Below, one piece after another: positions 34,931-43,692 of a stretch of 64,000 nucleotides of DNA. Below the pieces are notes generated by a model. It was not told the origin of the DNA. It saw nothing but the letters and a program-made list of their open reading frames with translations, and did not search any database. Origin of the DNA: JBJMHZ01 sp045807125 (GTDB lineage Bacteria > Actinomycetota > Actinomycetes > JAWWOL01); the NCBI GenBank assembly GCA_045807125.1, contig JBJMHZ010000042.1, forward strand, positions 62,001 through 126,000, given 5' to 3'. A program made the position numbers and the translations under genes. Each line of letters opens with the position of its first letter. Positions within the stretch are counted from its first letter, which is position 1.

Positions 34931-36577
34931 ATGGCGAGCGCAACGCCGGACGGCAGGGATAGCAGGGAGAGCTCGGAGCAGCGCAGCTGGTGGCCGCTCG
35001 TCGCGGTCTGCGTCGCGGTGTTCATGCTGCTCATGGACATCGCGATCGTCAACGTCGCGCTGCCCGCCATCGAGCGGGAGCTCGGCGCCGGCTTCGACGA
35101 CCTGCAGTGGGTGATCGACGCCTACGCGCTGACCCTCGCCGCCTTCCTGCTCACCGCCGGCTCGCTCGGCGACCGCCTCGGCCGGCGCCGGGTCTTCGTC
35201 CTCGGCATCGTGGTGTTCGCGCTCGCCTCGCTCGCCTGCGGGTTCGCGCAGAGCCCGGGCCAGCTGTCCGCCTTCCGGGCGGTGCAGGGCATCGGCGGGG
35301 CCGTCATGTTCGCCAACTCGCTCGCGCTCATCGCCGCGACGTACCACGGCCGCGACCGGGGGACGGCGTTCGGCGTCTGGGGCGCAACCACCGGCGCCTC
35401 AGTCGCCGTCGGGCCGCTCGTCGGCGGTGCGCTGGTGAGTGGCCTGTCGTGGCGCTGGATCTTCTTCGTCAACCTGCCGATCGCCGCGATGGCGATCTAC
35501 GTGACGCTGCGCCGCCTCGGCGAGTCCCGCGACGAGCGGGCCCGCGGCATCGACTGGTGGGGGCTCGTCACGTTCAGCGGCGCGCTCGCGCTGCTCGTCT
35601 ACGCGCTGATCCGCGGCAACGACGTCGGCTGGACGAGCGCGGCGACGCTCGCCGAGCTGGCCGGCTCGGCGGCCCTTCTCCTCGGGTTCGTCATCGTCGA
35701 GACCCGGTCGGCCGAGCCGATGTTCGACCTCGGCCTGTTCCGCAAGAGCGCCTTCGTCGGCGCGCAGGTGGTCGCGTTCTGCCTGTCGGCGGCCGCTTTC
35801 TCGCTGTTCCTCTACCTGACGCTCTACCTGCAGAACGTCGAGGGCTTCTCGGCGTTCCAGACCGGCCTGCGGATCTTGCCCATCACCGTCATGGCACTCA
35901 TCGTCGCCCCGATCACCGGCAAGCTCACCGAGCGCGTCCCGTTCCGCGTCCTGCTCGGGGTGTCGCTCATCGTGACCTCGGCGGGGCTTGCGCTCATCAC
36001 GCGGGTCGGCGCCACGTCGAGCTGGACGGCGGCGCTGCCCGGCTTCATCGTGCTCGGCGCGGGCATCGGCGCCACCAACCCGCCGCTCAGCTCGCTCGCC
36101 GTCGGCGTGGTGGAGCCGCAGCGGGCCGGCATGGCGTCCGGCATCAGCTCGACGTTCCGGCAGGTGGGCATCGCGACCGGCACCGCCGCGTTCGGCGCGA
36201 TCTTCCAGAGCCGGGTGACGAGCGTGCTCGCCGGGCACCTCGCGGGCACGCCGGCACCGCCTGGTACCGCCGACCGGCTCGGCAAGGCGGTCTCCTCCGG
36301 CGCCATCGGCACCGCCTCCACCCGGCTGCCCGAGCAGGCACGGGCCGCCTTCGCCTCCGCCGCCCGTGACGCCTTCGCCTCGGGCCTCGACCGGCTGCTC
36401 TGGATCGCGGCGGCGATCGCGGCCGCCGGCGCGGTCCTCGCGGCCGCCCTCATCAAGCAGGACCAGCTGGTCAGCTCCGGCCAGAACGTCTCGCGGGGGA
36501 CGCGGCCCGGCCGCGGCGATCCGGAGCCGGCCTCGGGTCGCCGCGCCACGCCGTCGTCACGCAGCATGAAGGAGTGA
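34931..36577 (+). CDS. MFS transporter, DHA2-type drug/proton antiporter
   Basis: 548 residues with about 14 membrane segments. Motif A appears as GSLGDRLGRRRVFVLG and motif D-like MDIAIVNVALPAIERELGA in TM1, typical of the EmrB/QacA family. Substrates are hydrophobic or cationic drugs in characterised members; none can be assigned here. ATG 34931 follows GAGGAGG. Its stop overlaps the next gene as GTGA (36574-36577). Confidence 0.93.
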   Translation: MASATPDGRDSRESSEQRSWWPLVAVCVAVFMLLMDIAIVNVALPAIERELGAGFDDLQWVIDAYALTLAAFLLTAGSLGDRLGRRRVFVLGIVVFALASLACGFAQSPGQLSAFRAVQGIGGAVMFANSLALIAATYHGRDRGTAFGVWGATTGASVAVGPLVGGALVSGLSWRWIFFVNLPIAAMAIYVTLRRLGESRDERARGIDWWGLVTFSGALALLVYALIRGNDVGWTSAATLAELAGSAALLLGFVIVETRSAEPMFDLGLFRKSAFVGAQVVAFCLSAAAFSLFLYLTLYLQNVEGFSAFQTGLRILPITVMALIVAPITGKLTERVPFRVLLGVSLIVTSAGLALITRVGATSSWTAALPGFIVLGAGIGATNPPLSSLAVGVVEPQRAGMASGISSTFRQVGIATGTAAFGAIFQSRVTSVLAGHLAGTPAPPGTADRLGKAVSSGAIGTASTRLPEQARAAFASAARDAFASGLDRLLWIAAAIAAAGAVLAAALIKQDQLVSSGQNVSRGTRPGRGDPEPASGRRATPSSRSMKE

Positions 36578-37584
36578 CCCTCGACGCCGCCGCCCGCACC
36601 GCGACCCGCGCGGCGGCGGCCGACCGGGCCCGCGTCCGCACCGGCACCGCGCTCGTCGCCCTCTCCGCGGCGTCGTTCGGCGGCATGCCGATCATCGCCA
36701 AGCTGGTGTACGCCGACGGCTCGTCCGCGATCGGCCTCCTGGCCACCCGCTTCACGATCGCCGGCCTGATCCTGCTCCTGCTGGCCCGATGGCGGGGCGA
36801 GTCGCTGCCGCGCGGCCGCATGCTCCTCTCGCTCCTCGCGCTCGGCGGGGTGGGGTACGCCGGCGAGTCGCTGTGCTACTTCCTCGCGCTCGACCACGCG
36901 TCGGCCGGCGTCGTGGCGCTGCTGCTGTACCTCTATCCGGTGCTGGTCGTGCTGCTCATGGCCGCGACGGCCCGCCAGCGGCCGAGCCGGCTCACCGTCG
37001 GGTGCCTCCTCGCCGCGGTGGCCGGTTCGGCGCTCACCGTCGGCCCCTCGGGCGGCGCGGACGCCATCGGCGTGACGCTCGGGCTCAGCGCGGCAGCGGC
37101 GTACGCGCTCTACATCGCCCTCAGCGGCCGCGTGCTCGGGCACCGGTCGGCGGTCGGCCCGCTGATGACTAGCGCCGTCCTGATGGCCGCGGCCGGCGTC
37201 ACCGACGACGGGCTCGCGCTCGCCACCCGCGCCGACCTCCCTGCCCACGCCTCCGGCTGGATCGGCGTGCTGGGGGTCGCCCTGATCTGCACGGTGGTGG
37301 CGGTCACGGCACTGCTCGCCGGGCTGGCCCGCATCGGCCCGGCGCGCGCCTCGATCCTCTCGACGCTGGAGCCGGTGGTGAGCGTCGCGCTCGGGGTCGC
37401 CGTGCTCGGCGAGCCGATGTCCGCCGTGCAGGCATGCGGCGCCGTGCTGGTCCTCACCGGCGTGGTCGTGCTCGCCGTCCGCGGTACCGGTGCCGGTGCC
37501 GATCGACCGGCTAGCGCCGCGGGCACGGATCGCCGGGGGACGGGGGCAGCTCCCGCACCCAGCGCAACGGCACCGCACCGGTGA
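36574..37584 (+). CDS. EamA/DMT-family transporter
   Basis: 336 residues with ten membrane helices in two EamA repeats: LSAASFGGMPIIAKLVYADG in TM1 and LSTLEPVVSVALGVAVLGE in the second repeat (the E-P-V motif). Members export amino acids or metabolites. The C-terminal 30 residues are low complexity and overlap the lipoprotein gene on the other strand by 74 bp. GTG 36574 is coupled to the MFS gene. Confidence 0.92.
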   Translation: MTLDAAARTATRAAAADRARVRTGTALVALSAASFGGMPIIAKLVYADGSSAIGLLATRFTIAGLILLLLARWRGESLPRGRMLLSLLALGGVGYAGESLCYFLALDHASAGVVALLLYLYPVLVVLLMAATARQRPSRLTVGCLLAAVAGSALTVGPSGGADAIGVTLGLSAAAAYALYIALSGRVLGHRSAVGPLMTSAVLMAAAGVTDDGLALATRADLPAHASGWIGVLGVALICTVVAVTALLAGLARIGPARASILSTLEPVVSVALGVAVLGEPMSAVQACGAVLVLTGVVVLAVRGTGAGADRPASAAGTDRRGTGAAPAPSATAPHR

Positions 37585-38056
37585 CCGCGCGACGGCGGAC
37601 GAGGCGCACCCAGGCGTGGTCACCGCGCACGTCGAGCACCTCGGCCTGCTCCCCGGCCGCCAGCGGACGCCCGTCCAGCACCGCACGGCAGGACGGCGCC
37701 GGACCGACCAGGTGGACGACGCCCCGCAGCCGGTAGTCGTCGATCCAGCCGGGCGGCGCGCCGCCGCTGATCGGAGCCACCTCGAGCCAGCTGCCGCGCA
37801 CGTCGAGCACCCGGGCGAGGGTGCCGTCGGCCACGTAGCCGATCCGCCTCCCCTCGACCGGCGCGTCGAGCTCCGGCACCGACGCCATCTCGCGCAGGCC
37901 GTGGTCGTCACGTCCGCTGACGAGCACGTACGGCCGGTCGATGCGAGCTGCCGACGTCGCACCGGCGGACGAGGGCCGGTCGCCGGCACCGCAACCGGTC
38001 ACCAGCAGCAGCGGCATCACCGCCGCCACCAGGAGCGAGCGCGCGGTCAGGGGCAT
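37511..38056 (-). CDS. Lipoprotein with SH3-like domains
   Basis: 181 residues. MPLTARSLLVAAVMPLLLVTGCGAG carries a lipobox, LVTGC, so the mature protein is anchored outside the membrane. Two short repeats follow the pattern V-L-D-V-R-G-x-W/A-W-L/V (ARVLDVRGSWLEVAP and AEVLDVRGDHAWVRLV), which fit bacterial SH3-like modules. ATG 38056 lies inside the end of the upstream secreted-protein gene (10-bp overlap), implying coupled translation and a shared role at the cell surface. Confidence 0.8.
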   Translation of the reverse strand: MPLTARSLLVAAVMPLLLVTGCGAGDRPSSAGATSAARIDRPYVLVSGRDDHGLREMASVPELDAPVEGRRIGYVADGTLARVLDVRGSWLEVAPISGGAPPGWIDDYRLRGVVHLVGPAPSCRAVLDGRPLAAGEQAEVLDVRGDHAWVRLVRRRAVTGAVPLRWVRELPPSPGDPCPRR

Positions 38057-39804
38057 GTGGTCGGGTTGGCCGCGCCCTTGGTGACGTTGCTCGAGATCGT
38101 GCCGCACCACGCGCCCGCGTCGCCGGTGCGGTGGAATACCTGGTCGTAGTGGGTCGATCCGAGGTTGTAGCTGTAGGTGTCGTAGACCGTCTCGACGCCG
38201 CCCACGATCTTCAGGTAGCGCACCGAGTCGCTGCCGGTGTTGTTCAGGAACCCGGATGCGATGTCCATGACGTAGTAGCCGTGCGCGGGGATCACCGTCC
38301 CGGACGGGATGACCTTCGGCGCACCGCCGCCGGCCGCCACGTCGTCGATGTAGTAGCCGCTGATGTCCACGCTCGTCCCCGTCGGGTTGACCAGCTCGAC
38401 CCACTCGGTGCCGGGCGCCGCCTGCGGAGCCATCAGGAACTCGTTGACGCGGATGTCGGCGGCCGTGCCGCCCGGGGTGCCCCCGGTGTCGGACCGCGTC
38501 GTGTACGCACGATTGCCCGCGTCGTACGTCACCGTGAACGTCGCGCCCGCGCTGCCCGTGGCGAGGTGGATGTCGCCGTTGTGGTTGAGCGTGCCCGAGT
38601 AGTCGATCGGCGTGGTGCCGTCGGCGTCGACGTCGTCGCACGGGTCGTTGGTGAGGTAGATGTCGGCGCCCACGGTGCGGAGGGCGTTGAGCGTGCGGTT
38701 GCCGGGGTGGCCGTACGAGTTCACGCCGCAGGAGATGACGCCGACCTGCGGGTCGGCCGCGTTGATGTACGTCGACGACGACGAGTGCGAGGATCCGTGG
38801 TGGTTGGCCCGCAGCGCGTTGACCTGCCCGACCTTGGTCGCGAGCAGGCTCTCGATGTTGTTGTACGTGTAGCCGTTGGCGCTCGTCGAGTACTCACCGT
38901 CGCTGTCGCCCGCCGTCGCGTAGCGGAACGTGCCGTACTGGACGGTCAGCCCGATCGAGTAGTCGTTCTCGCTCGGCGGCGTGGCATCGGTGGTGTGGTT
39001 GCCGCTGACCGGCGTGGTGCCGTTGGACTCCATGACGCCCTTGCCGTTGGCCTCGAGCAGCGAGGTGGTGACCCCGGTGCCGAGGTCGATCGTCGGCCAC
39101 GTGCTGGTGTTGGTGAGCGTCACGACCTTGCCGTTGATGTTGGCCCGGTCGGCCTGGGCGGCCGGTCCGTAGAGCCAGCAGATCCAGCGTGCGCCGGTGG
39201 TGCTCGTGGTGCCGGCGTTGTGATACGCGATCTCGGTGCTCGGCGCCGTCGAGGTGCCGGGGTCGCAGCGTCCGTTGCCGTTGGAGTCGGTCCAGGTGCC
39301 GCCGTCGTGGTCGATCAGCGTGCCGACGTCGAAGTTGAGGTTGCCCGGGGTCAGCAGCTGGTAGATGCCGTTGCCGTACGTGGCCGTGTCGCCCGGTACG
39401 GCCGCGTAACCGATGTGGTCGAGATGGTGATGGCTCGCCATGACGTAGTCGAGGTGCACCGGCCCGCTCGCGATGCCGCAGATGCTGCGGATGACGCCCG
39501 CGATGCGCGTGGCGTGCGTCGACGCGCCGGTGGAGTTGAACGACGACTCGCCGAGATCGATGAGCATCGTGCGGCCGGTGGGGCCGACGATGAACTGGCT
39601 GTCGCCCTGCTCGACGTCGAGCCAGTAGACGTTGAGCTCTCCCTGCGTCCAGGTGCCTGCGGTGGAGCAGGACGGCGCCGTGCCGGCGGCGCTCGCCCCG
39701 CCGGGGGAACCGAGCAGCAGCGGTGCGCTGACGACGGTGGCGATCGCAGCGGCGGCGACCCAGCGGGTCCGCCGGGACGACCTACGGGCTCGCGAGACGT
39801 GCAC
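38047..39804 (-). CDS. Secreted metallo-beta-lactamase-fold protein with lamin-tail domain
   Basis: 585 residues. The signal peptide is about residues 1-40 (ending GASAA). The MBL domain includes GDSQFIVGPTGRTMLIDLGES and the metal motif ASHHHLDHIGYAA (HxHxDH type), ATAGDSDGEYS, and LRANHHGSSHSSS, as in the C-terminal domain of ComEC. A lamin-tail domain follows from about residue 445 (IRVNEFLMAPQAAPGTEWVELVN). It is likely a secreted nuclease or phosphodiesterase. GTG 39804 has AGGAG 7 nt upstream. Confidence 0.9.
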   Translation of the reverse strand: MHVSRARRSSRRTRWVAAAAIATVVSAPLLLGSPGGASAAGTAPSCSTAGTWTQGELNVYWLDVEQGDSQFIVGPTGRTMLIDLGESSFNSTGASTHATRIAGVIRSICGIASGPVHLDYVMASHHHLDHIGYAAVPGDTATYGNGIYQLLTPGNLNFDVGTLIDHDGGTWTDSNGNGRCDPGTSTAPSTEIAYHNAGTTSTTGARWICWLYGPAAQADRANINGKVVTLTNTSTWPTIDLGTGVTTSLLEANGKGVMESNGTTPVSGNHTTDATPPSENDYSIGLTVQYGTFRYATAGDSDGEYSTSANGYTYNNIESLLATKVGQVNALRANHHGSSHSSSSTYINAADPQVGVISCGVNSYGHPGNRTLNALRTVGADIYLTNDPCDDVDADGTTPIDYSGTLNHNGDIHLATGSAGATFTVTYDAGNRAYTTRSDTGGTPGGTAADIRVNEFLMAPQAAPGTEWVELVNPTGTSVDISGYYIDDVAAGGGAPKVIPSGTVIPAHGYYVMDIASGFLNNTGSDSVRYLKIVGGVETVYDTYSYNLGSTHYDQVFHRTGDAGAWCGTISSNVTKGAANPTTCP

Positions 39805-40059
39805 CCCGAACTCCTGTCACGCGGCGCCCGCCGACCGGGCGCGACGAGGTGACGGCCCACCGGCCTCACCCACACGGAACCGGCACGAAGACATGCCCGT
39901 GCCGTTGTCGCATTGTGGGCACGGATCGGACGTTCCGTACACCCCTGAGAGCGACCGAGCAGTCATGGCGACCGTTTCGTCCCAGGTCCTTCAGCCCTGG
40001 CGACCACCCGTCCGGCGAGCAAGGTTGGAGTGCGGGGAAAGCGGTGAGGAGGGCGGGTC
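39805..40059. other. 255-bp intergenic region with divergent promoters
   Basis: No gene is supported here. It holds the leader of the secreted MBL gene on the minus strand, a GCACG/CGTGC-rich imperfect repeat near 39890-39935, and a DosR-like site at 39984-39997 serving the flavodoxin gene. Confidence 0.6.
39984..39997 (+). promoter_or_regulatory. DosR-like operator before the flavodoxin gene
   Basis: AGGTCCTTCAGCCC matches the local consensus GGGACCTTCGGCCC at 11 of 14 positions. It ends 62 bp before the start codon at 40060. Confidence 0.4.
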
Positions 40060-40584
40060 ATGAGGATCCTGGTCGCGGTCGCCAGCAGGCACGGGGCGAC
40101 CGCCGAGATGGCGGAGTGGATCGGGGCGACGCTGCGCGAGGTGCTGGCCGGTTCCGTCGACCCGCCGACCGTCGACGTACGGACGGTCGCCGACGTGCCG
40201 GACGTCGACGGCTACGACGCCGTCGTGGTCGGCAGCGCCGTCTACATGGGGCAGTGGCTCGACGACGCCCGCCGGTTCATCGGCCAGCACGCCGACGCGC
40301 TGGCGGCCCGGCCGGTGTGGCTCTTCTCGAGCGGGCCGGTCGGCGACCCGCCCATGCCGGCGGAGTCGCCGGAGACGACATCCGCGATGGTCGCGCGGAT
40401 CGCACCGCGCGGGCACCGGTTCTTCGCCGGCCGGGTCGAGCCGGCCGAGCTGGGTCGCATGGAGCGGATGGCGCTGCGCGTCGTGAAGGCGCCGGCCGGT
40501 GACTACCGCGATCCCGACGCGGTGCGCGCGTGGGCCGCCGAGATCGCCGCCGCCCTGCTGGCTTGCGCGCGAGCACGCGTCTGA
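40060..40584 (+). CDS. Flavodoxin-domain protein (HemG-like)
   Basis: 174 residues. LVAVASRHGATAEMAEWIG at residues 4-22 is the FMN phosphate loop of flavodoxins, and VVVGSAVYMGQWLDDARRF the second flavin loop, as in menaquinone-dependent protoporphyrinogen oxidase-type flavodoxins. It probably shuttles electrons. ATG 40060 follows GAGGAGGG. It is the first gene of the low-oxygen-type island and has a DosR-like site upstream. Confidence 0.9.
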   Translation: MRILVAVASRHGATAEMAEWIGATLREVLAGSVDPPTVDVRTVADVPDVDGYDAVVVGSAVYMGQWLDDARRFIGQHADALAARPVWLFSSGPVGDPPMPAESPETTSAMVARIAPRGHRFFAGRVEPAELGRMERMALRVVKAPAGDYRDPDAVRAWAAEIAAALLACARARV

Positions 40585-40599
40585 TCGACCCGCCGGTGC

Positions 40600-40613
40600 G
40601 GGACGTCCGGCCC
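40600..40613 (+). promoter_or_regulatory. DosR-like operator before the XRE-PNPOx operon
   Basis: GGGACGTCCGGCCC matches the local consensus GGGACCTTCGGCCC at 12 of 14 positions, 62 bp before GTG 40676, the same spacing as at the flavodoxin gene. Confidence 0.5.
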
Positions 40614-40675
40614 TGGTCGCGTGCACCCGTCGGCGCAAGGGTCGAAGCAAGCCGTCAAGCACCCAAGGAGCCCTC

Positions 40676-41356
40676 GTGACATCGACACGGAGCCCTGCCG
40701 CGCGCATCGGCGAGCGCATGCGCAACCGGCGCGTCGAGCTCGGGCTGACGCGCGAGGAGATCGCTCGCCGGGCCGGAGTCGACGCGGGCTACGTCACCTA
40801 TCTGGAGGATCAGGGTGGCGCGCCATCGGGGCCCGTCCTCGGCCGGCTGGCGACCGCGCTGCGCTCCGATGCCCGCACGCTCGCCGCACCCGGCCGGCAC
40901 CCGGCCGGTTCCGCGCGGCGGCTGCAGCCGGTGGACGAGGACGACTGCTGGTTGCTGCTCTCGGCCGGCGCCGTCGGGCGCGTCGCGATGACGTCGACCG
41001 GCGGGCCGCCGCTCATGCATCTCCTGAACTACGTCGTGATGGACCGGCGCATCGTCATGCGCACGAGCGAGCGGACGCAGCTGGCATACGCGGCCCGGGC
41101 ACTGCGCGCGGTCAGCTTCGAGAGCGACCACGTCGACGAGGACGACCGCAGCGGCTGGAGCGTCCTGGTGGCCGGCACGGCCAGAGCCGCCACCGCTGAG
41201 CAGGCGGCACGGTTGCACATCGATGACCTCCTCGAACCATGGCCCGCCGGCGAGCGGCGGACGGTGGTGACGATCCACCCCGATCACGTCACCGGCTGCC
41301 GCATCGTCCCGGACCGACGATCGATCCGCGATCCGCACGAAGGGAGCCAGCCATGA
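40676..41356 (+). CDS. XRE helix-turn-helix fused to a PNPOx (FMN split-barrel) domain
   Basis: 226 residues. Residues 5-65 are an XRE-type HTH (GLTREEIARRAGVDAGYVTYLE). Residues 80-215 are a pyridoxamine-phosphate-oxidase-like domain (CWLLLSAGAVGRVAMTSTGG, HLLNYVVMDRRIVMRTSE). This suggests a flavin-sensing DNA-binding regulator. GTG 40676 has AAGGAG 5-6 nt upstream. Its stop overlaps the alcohol dehydrogenase start (ATGA), so they form one operon. The second domain resembles the PNPOx protein downstream of the DevR-like regulator in this window. Confidence 0.9.
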   Translation: MTSTRSPAARIGERMRNRRVELGLTREEIARRAGVDAGYVTYLEDQGGAPSGPVLGRLATALRSDARTLAAPGRHPAGSARRLQPVDEDDCWLLLSAGAVGRVAMTSTGGPPLMHLLNYVVMDRRIVMRTSERTQLAYAARALRAVSFESDHVDEDDRSGWSVLVAGTARAATAEQAARLHIDDLLEPWPAGERRTVVTIHPDHVTGCRIVPDRRSIRDPHEGSQP

Positions 41357-42390
41357 GAGCGCTCGTCTACCACGGCCCCGGGCATCGGAGCTTCGAGTCG
41401 GTGCCCGACCCGACGATCCTCGACGACAGGGACGTCATCGTCTCGGTCGGGGCCGTCACGATCTGTGGCACCGACTTGCACATCCTGAAGGGCGACGTGC
41501 CCGAGGTCACGCCGGGACGCATCCTCGGCCATGAGGCGGTGGGCACGATCGTCGCCGCCGGGAGCGGCGTGCGCGACCGCAAGGTCGGCGACCGCGTGCT
41601 CATCTCGTGCATCTCGGCGTGCGGCAGCTGCACCTACTGCCGGCAGGCGCGGTACGGCCAGTGCCTGTCCGGTGGCGGCTGGGTGCTCGGTCACCTGATC
41701 GACGGCACGCAGGCGGAGCTGGTACGGGTGCCGTTCGCCGACCTGTCGACGTACGTGCTGCCGCCCACGCTGGACCCGGGCACCGCCGTGCTGCTCGCCG
41801 ACATCCTGCCGACGGCGTACGAGGTCGGCGTCCTCGCCGCCAAGGTCATGCCCGGCGACACCGTCGTCATCGTCGGTGCCGGTCCCATCGGCCTCGCCGC
41901 CGTCGCGACGGCACGGTTGCTGTCACCGGCGCATCTCGTCGTGGTCGACCGGGACGAGGGACGGCTGCAGGCCGCGAAGCAACTGGGGGCCGACATCACG
42001 CTCCAAGCCGGCTCCGACGTGACGTCGGCGGTCAGGGAGCTGACCGGTGGCCTGGGCGCCGATGCGGCGCTGGAGGCGGTGGGCATCCCGGAGACGTTCG
42101 AGCTCTGCACCGAGCTGGTGCGGCCGGGCGGCCGGGTAGCGAACATCGGCGTGCACGGCAAGCCGGCCACGCTGCATCTGGAATCGCTGTGGATCCGGGA
42201 CATCACGATGACCACCGGCCTCGTCGACACGAGCACCACGCCGCGGCTGCTCACCATGCTCGCCAGTGGCCAGCTCGACATCGGCGAGATCGTCACTCAT
42301 CGGTTCGGGTTCGACGAGATGGCAGAGGCGTACGACGTCTTCTCGATGCCGCAGGACAGCGGCGCGCTGAAGGTCGTGCTGTTCCGCTGA
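41353..42390 (+). CDS. Zinc-dependent alcohol dehydrogenase
   Basis: 345 residues, MDR family. The catalytic zinc region is TICGTDLHILKG (C38-type ligand) with RILGHEAVG. The structural zinc cysteines are CISACGSCTYCRQARYGQC. The Rossmann motif is VGAGPIGLAAVATA. Substrates are primary or secondary alcohols or aldehydes. It is coupled by ATGA overlap to the XRE-PNPOx gene and followed by a CBS protein gene. Confidence 0.94.
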   Translation: MRALVYHGPGHRSFESVPDPTILDDRDVIVSVGAVTICGTDLHILKGDVPEVTPGRILGHEAVGTIVAAGSGVRDRKVGDRVLISCISACGSCTYCRQARYGQCLSGGGWVLGHLIDGTQAELVRVPFADLSTYVLPPTLDPGTAVLLADILPTAYEVGVLAAKVMPGDTVVIVGAGPIGLAAVATARLLSPAHLVVVDRDEGRLQAAKQLGADITLQAGSDVTSAVRELTGGLGADAALEAVGIPETFELCTELVRPGGRVANIGVHGKPATLHLESLWIRDITMTTGLVDTSTTPRLLTMLASGQLDIGEIVTHRFGFDEMAEAYDVFSMPQDSGALKVVLFR

Positions 42391-42412
42391 CCGCTCTTGG
42401 AGAGGAGCGACG

Positions 42413-43018
42413 GTGCTCGCGCAGGAGATCATGACGACACCGGTCATCACCGTACGGCCGGACACCCCGGTCACGGCGGCCGCCGGCATCCTGCTCGACA
42501 ACGACATCACCGCCGCTCCGGTGGTCGACGACGCCGGCCGGCTCGTCGGGATCCTCAGTGAGCTCGACCTGGTGAAGCGCGAGGTCGAGGCTGATCCTCG
42601 CGCGCACCTGCGCCGGATCGCGCTGACCGAACCACCGGCACCGCGCGTGGTCGAGGACGTGATGACCCGCGCGGTGCTGGCGCTGCCCCTCACCACCGAC
42701 GTCGGTGATGTCGTCGCGCTGATGGTCGACGAGCGCGTCAAGAGCATCCCGATCGTGGACGGCCAGCGCGTCGCCGGCATCGTGAGTCGCCGCGACGTTC
42801 TGCGCATGCTGGTGCGCGATGACGACGCGATCCGGATGGAGGTCGAGCGGCGCGTCGCCGAGGTGGCCGGCCGGCGTCCACACCTCATCGAGGTGGACGA
42901 GGGCATCGTGGCCATCAGCACGACCGGCGACGAGACGAGCGACACCGTTGCCGTCCTCGCCGCCCGCACCGTGCCGGGCGTGATCCGGGTCCACCTCGCT
43001 GCCGCTCACCGCCAGTAG
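42413..43018 (+). CDS. CBS-pair and BON-like domain protein
   Basis: 201 residues. Two CBS domains: IMTTPVITVRPDTPVTAAAGILL, then DVMTRAVLALPLTTDVGDVVALM with VKSIPIVDGQRVAGIVSRRDVLRML. A C-terminal segment (about 145-201) ends VPGVIRVHLAA, which resembles a BON-type fold. CBS pairs bind adenine nucleotides and sense energy state. GTG 42413 has GGAGAGGAG upstream. It is third in the operon that starts at 40676, and its 3' end overlaps the convergent membrane-protein gene by 13 bp. Confidence 0.9.
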   Translation: MLAQEIMTTPVITVRPDTPVTAAAGILLDNDITAAPVVDDAGRLVGILSELDLVKREVEADPRAHLRRIALTEPPAPRVVEDVMTRAVLALPLTTDVGDVVALMVDERVKSIPIVDGQRVAGIVSRRDVLRMLVRDDDAIRMEVERRVAEVAGRRPHLIEVDEGIVAISTTGDETSDTVAVLAARTVPGVIRVHLAAAHRQ

Positions 43019-43692
43019 CCACCGGTCCAGCCGCCGGCCGGCCCGAGGACGAGCGCAGCGGCGACCGCCCCGGCCGCGACCGCGCCACCGAGGAGCAGCA
43101 ACCGTCCCGCCGTGCCGGGCAGCCATCCGCCGTCCGGCCGGCGACCCATGGCGAGCCAAGCGGCGGGCACGAGACTAGCCAGCAGGTGCAGCCCCGTGAC
43201 GACGCCCCAGCCGACGAAGCTCGCCTGGTGCAGGGTCAGCGGGCTGATGCGCTGACCGGCGACACTGACGAGCGGTGCGAATGAGGCGTCCGGCCCGATC
43301 GCCACGAGCCCCAGTCCGGTGCCGAGCAGCGCGAGCGTGCCGATCACGACGAGCGGCCCGAGCAGGCGCAGCAGCAGGGGTGGCGGGCCGGCCCGCCGGT
43401 ACGGCCGTGCCCCCGCGTAGTAACGCAGCATCCGCCAGCCGGTCGTCGCGGTCTTGGCCAGCGCGGGCGGCACCAGCAGGACGCCGATGATCACGTGCCA
43501 GCTCGCCAGCCGGGTGAGGTCGAGCAGGGTCACCAGCTCGGCGAGCAGCACGAGGAGCAGCACGAGGCCGAGCCACGCGGTGAGCTGCGCGTTGCCGGCA
43601 GGGCCGCCGGTCCTCGGCAGCACCGGGTCGTCCCGTTGCTCGCGACCAGCCGCCGTGGCCGCCGCATCGGTGATCGTACGGACGACCGTCAT
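43006..43692 (-). CDS. Membrane protein of the flavin electron-transfer operon
   Basis: 228 residues with four or five membrane helices: LTAWLGLVLLLVLLAELVTL, SWHVIIGVLLVPPALAKTAT, LLGPLVVIGTLALLGTGLGL, GWGVVTGLHLLASLVPAAW and a final helix. Histidines sit inside or next to helices (WHVIIG, LHQASFVG, GLHLLA), spaced as in cytochrome-b-type heme proteins; heme binding is my inference. ATG 43692 overlaps the ApbE-type gene stop (ATGA), so it is the last gene of that operon. Confidence 0.8.
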   Translation of the reverse strand: MTVVRTITDAAATAAGREQRDDPVLPRTGGPAGNAQLTAWLGLVLLLVLLAELVTLLDLTRLASWHVIIGVLLVPPALAKTATTGWRMLRYYAGARPYRRAGPPPLLLRLLGPLVVIGTLALLGTGLGLVAIGPDASFAPLVSVAGQRISPLTLHQASFVGWGVVTGLHLLASLVPAAWLAMGRRPDGGWLPGTAGRLLLLGGAVAAGAVAAALVLGPAGGWTGGYWR

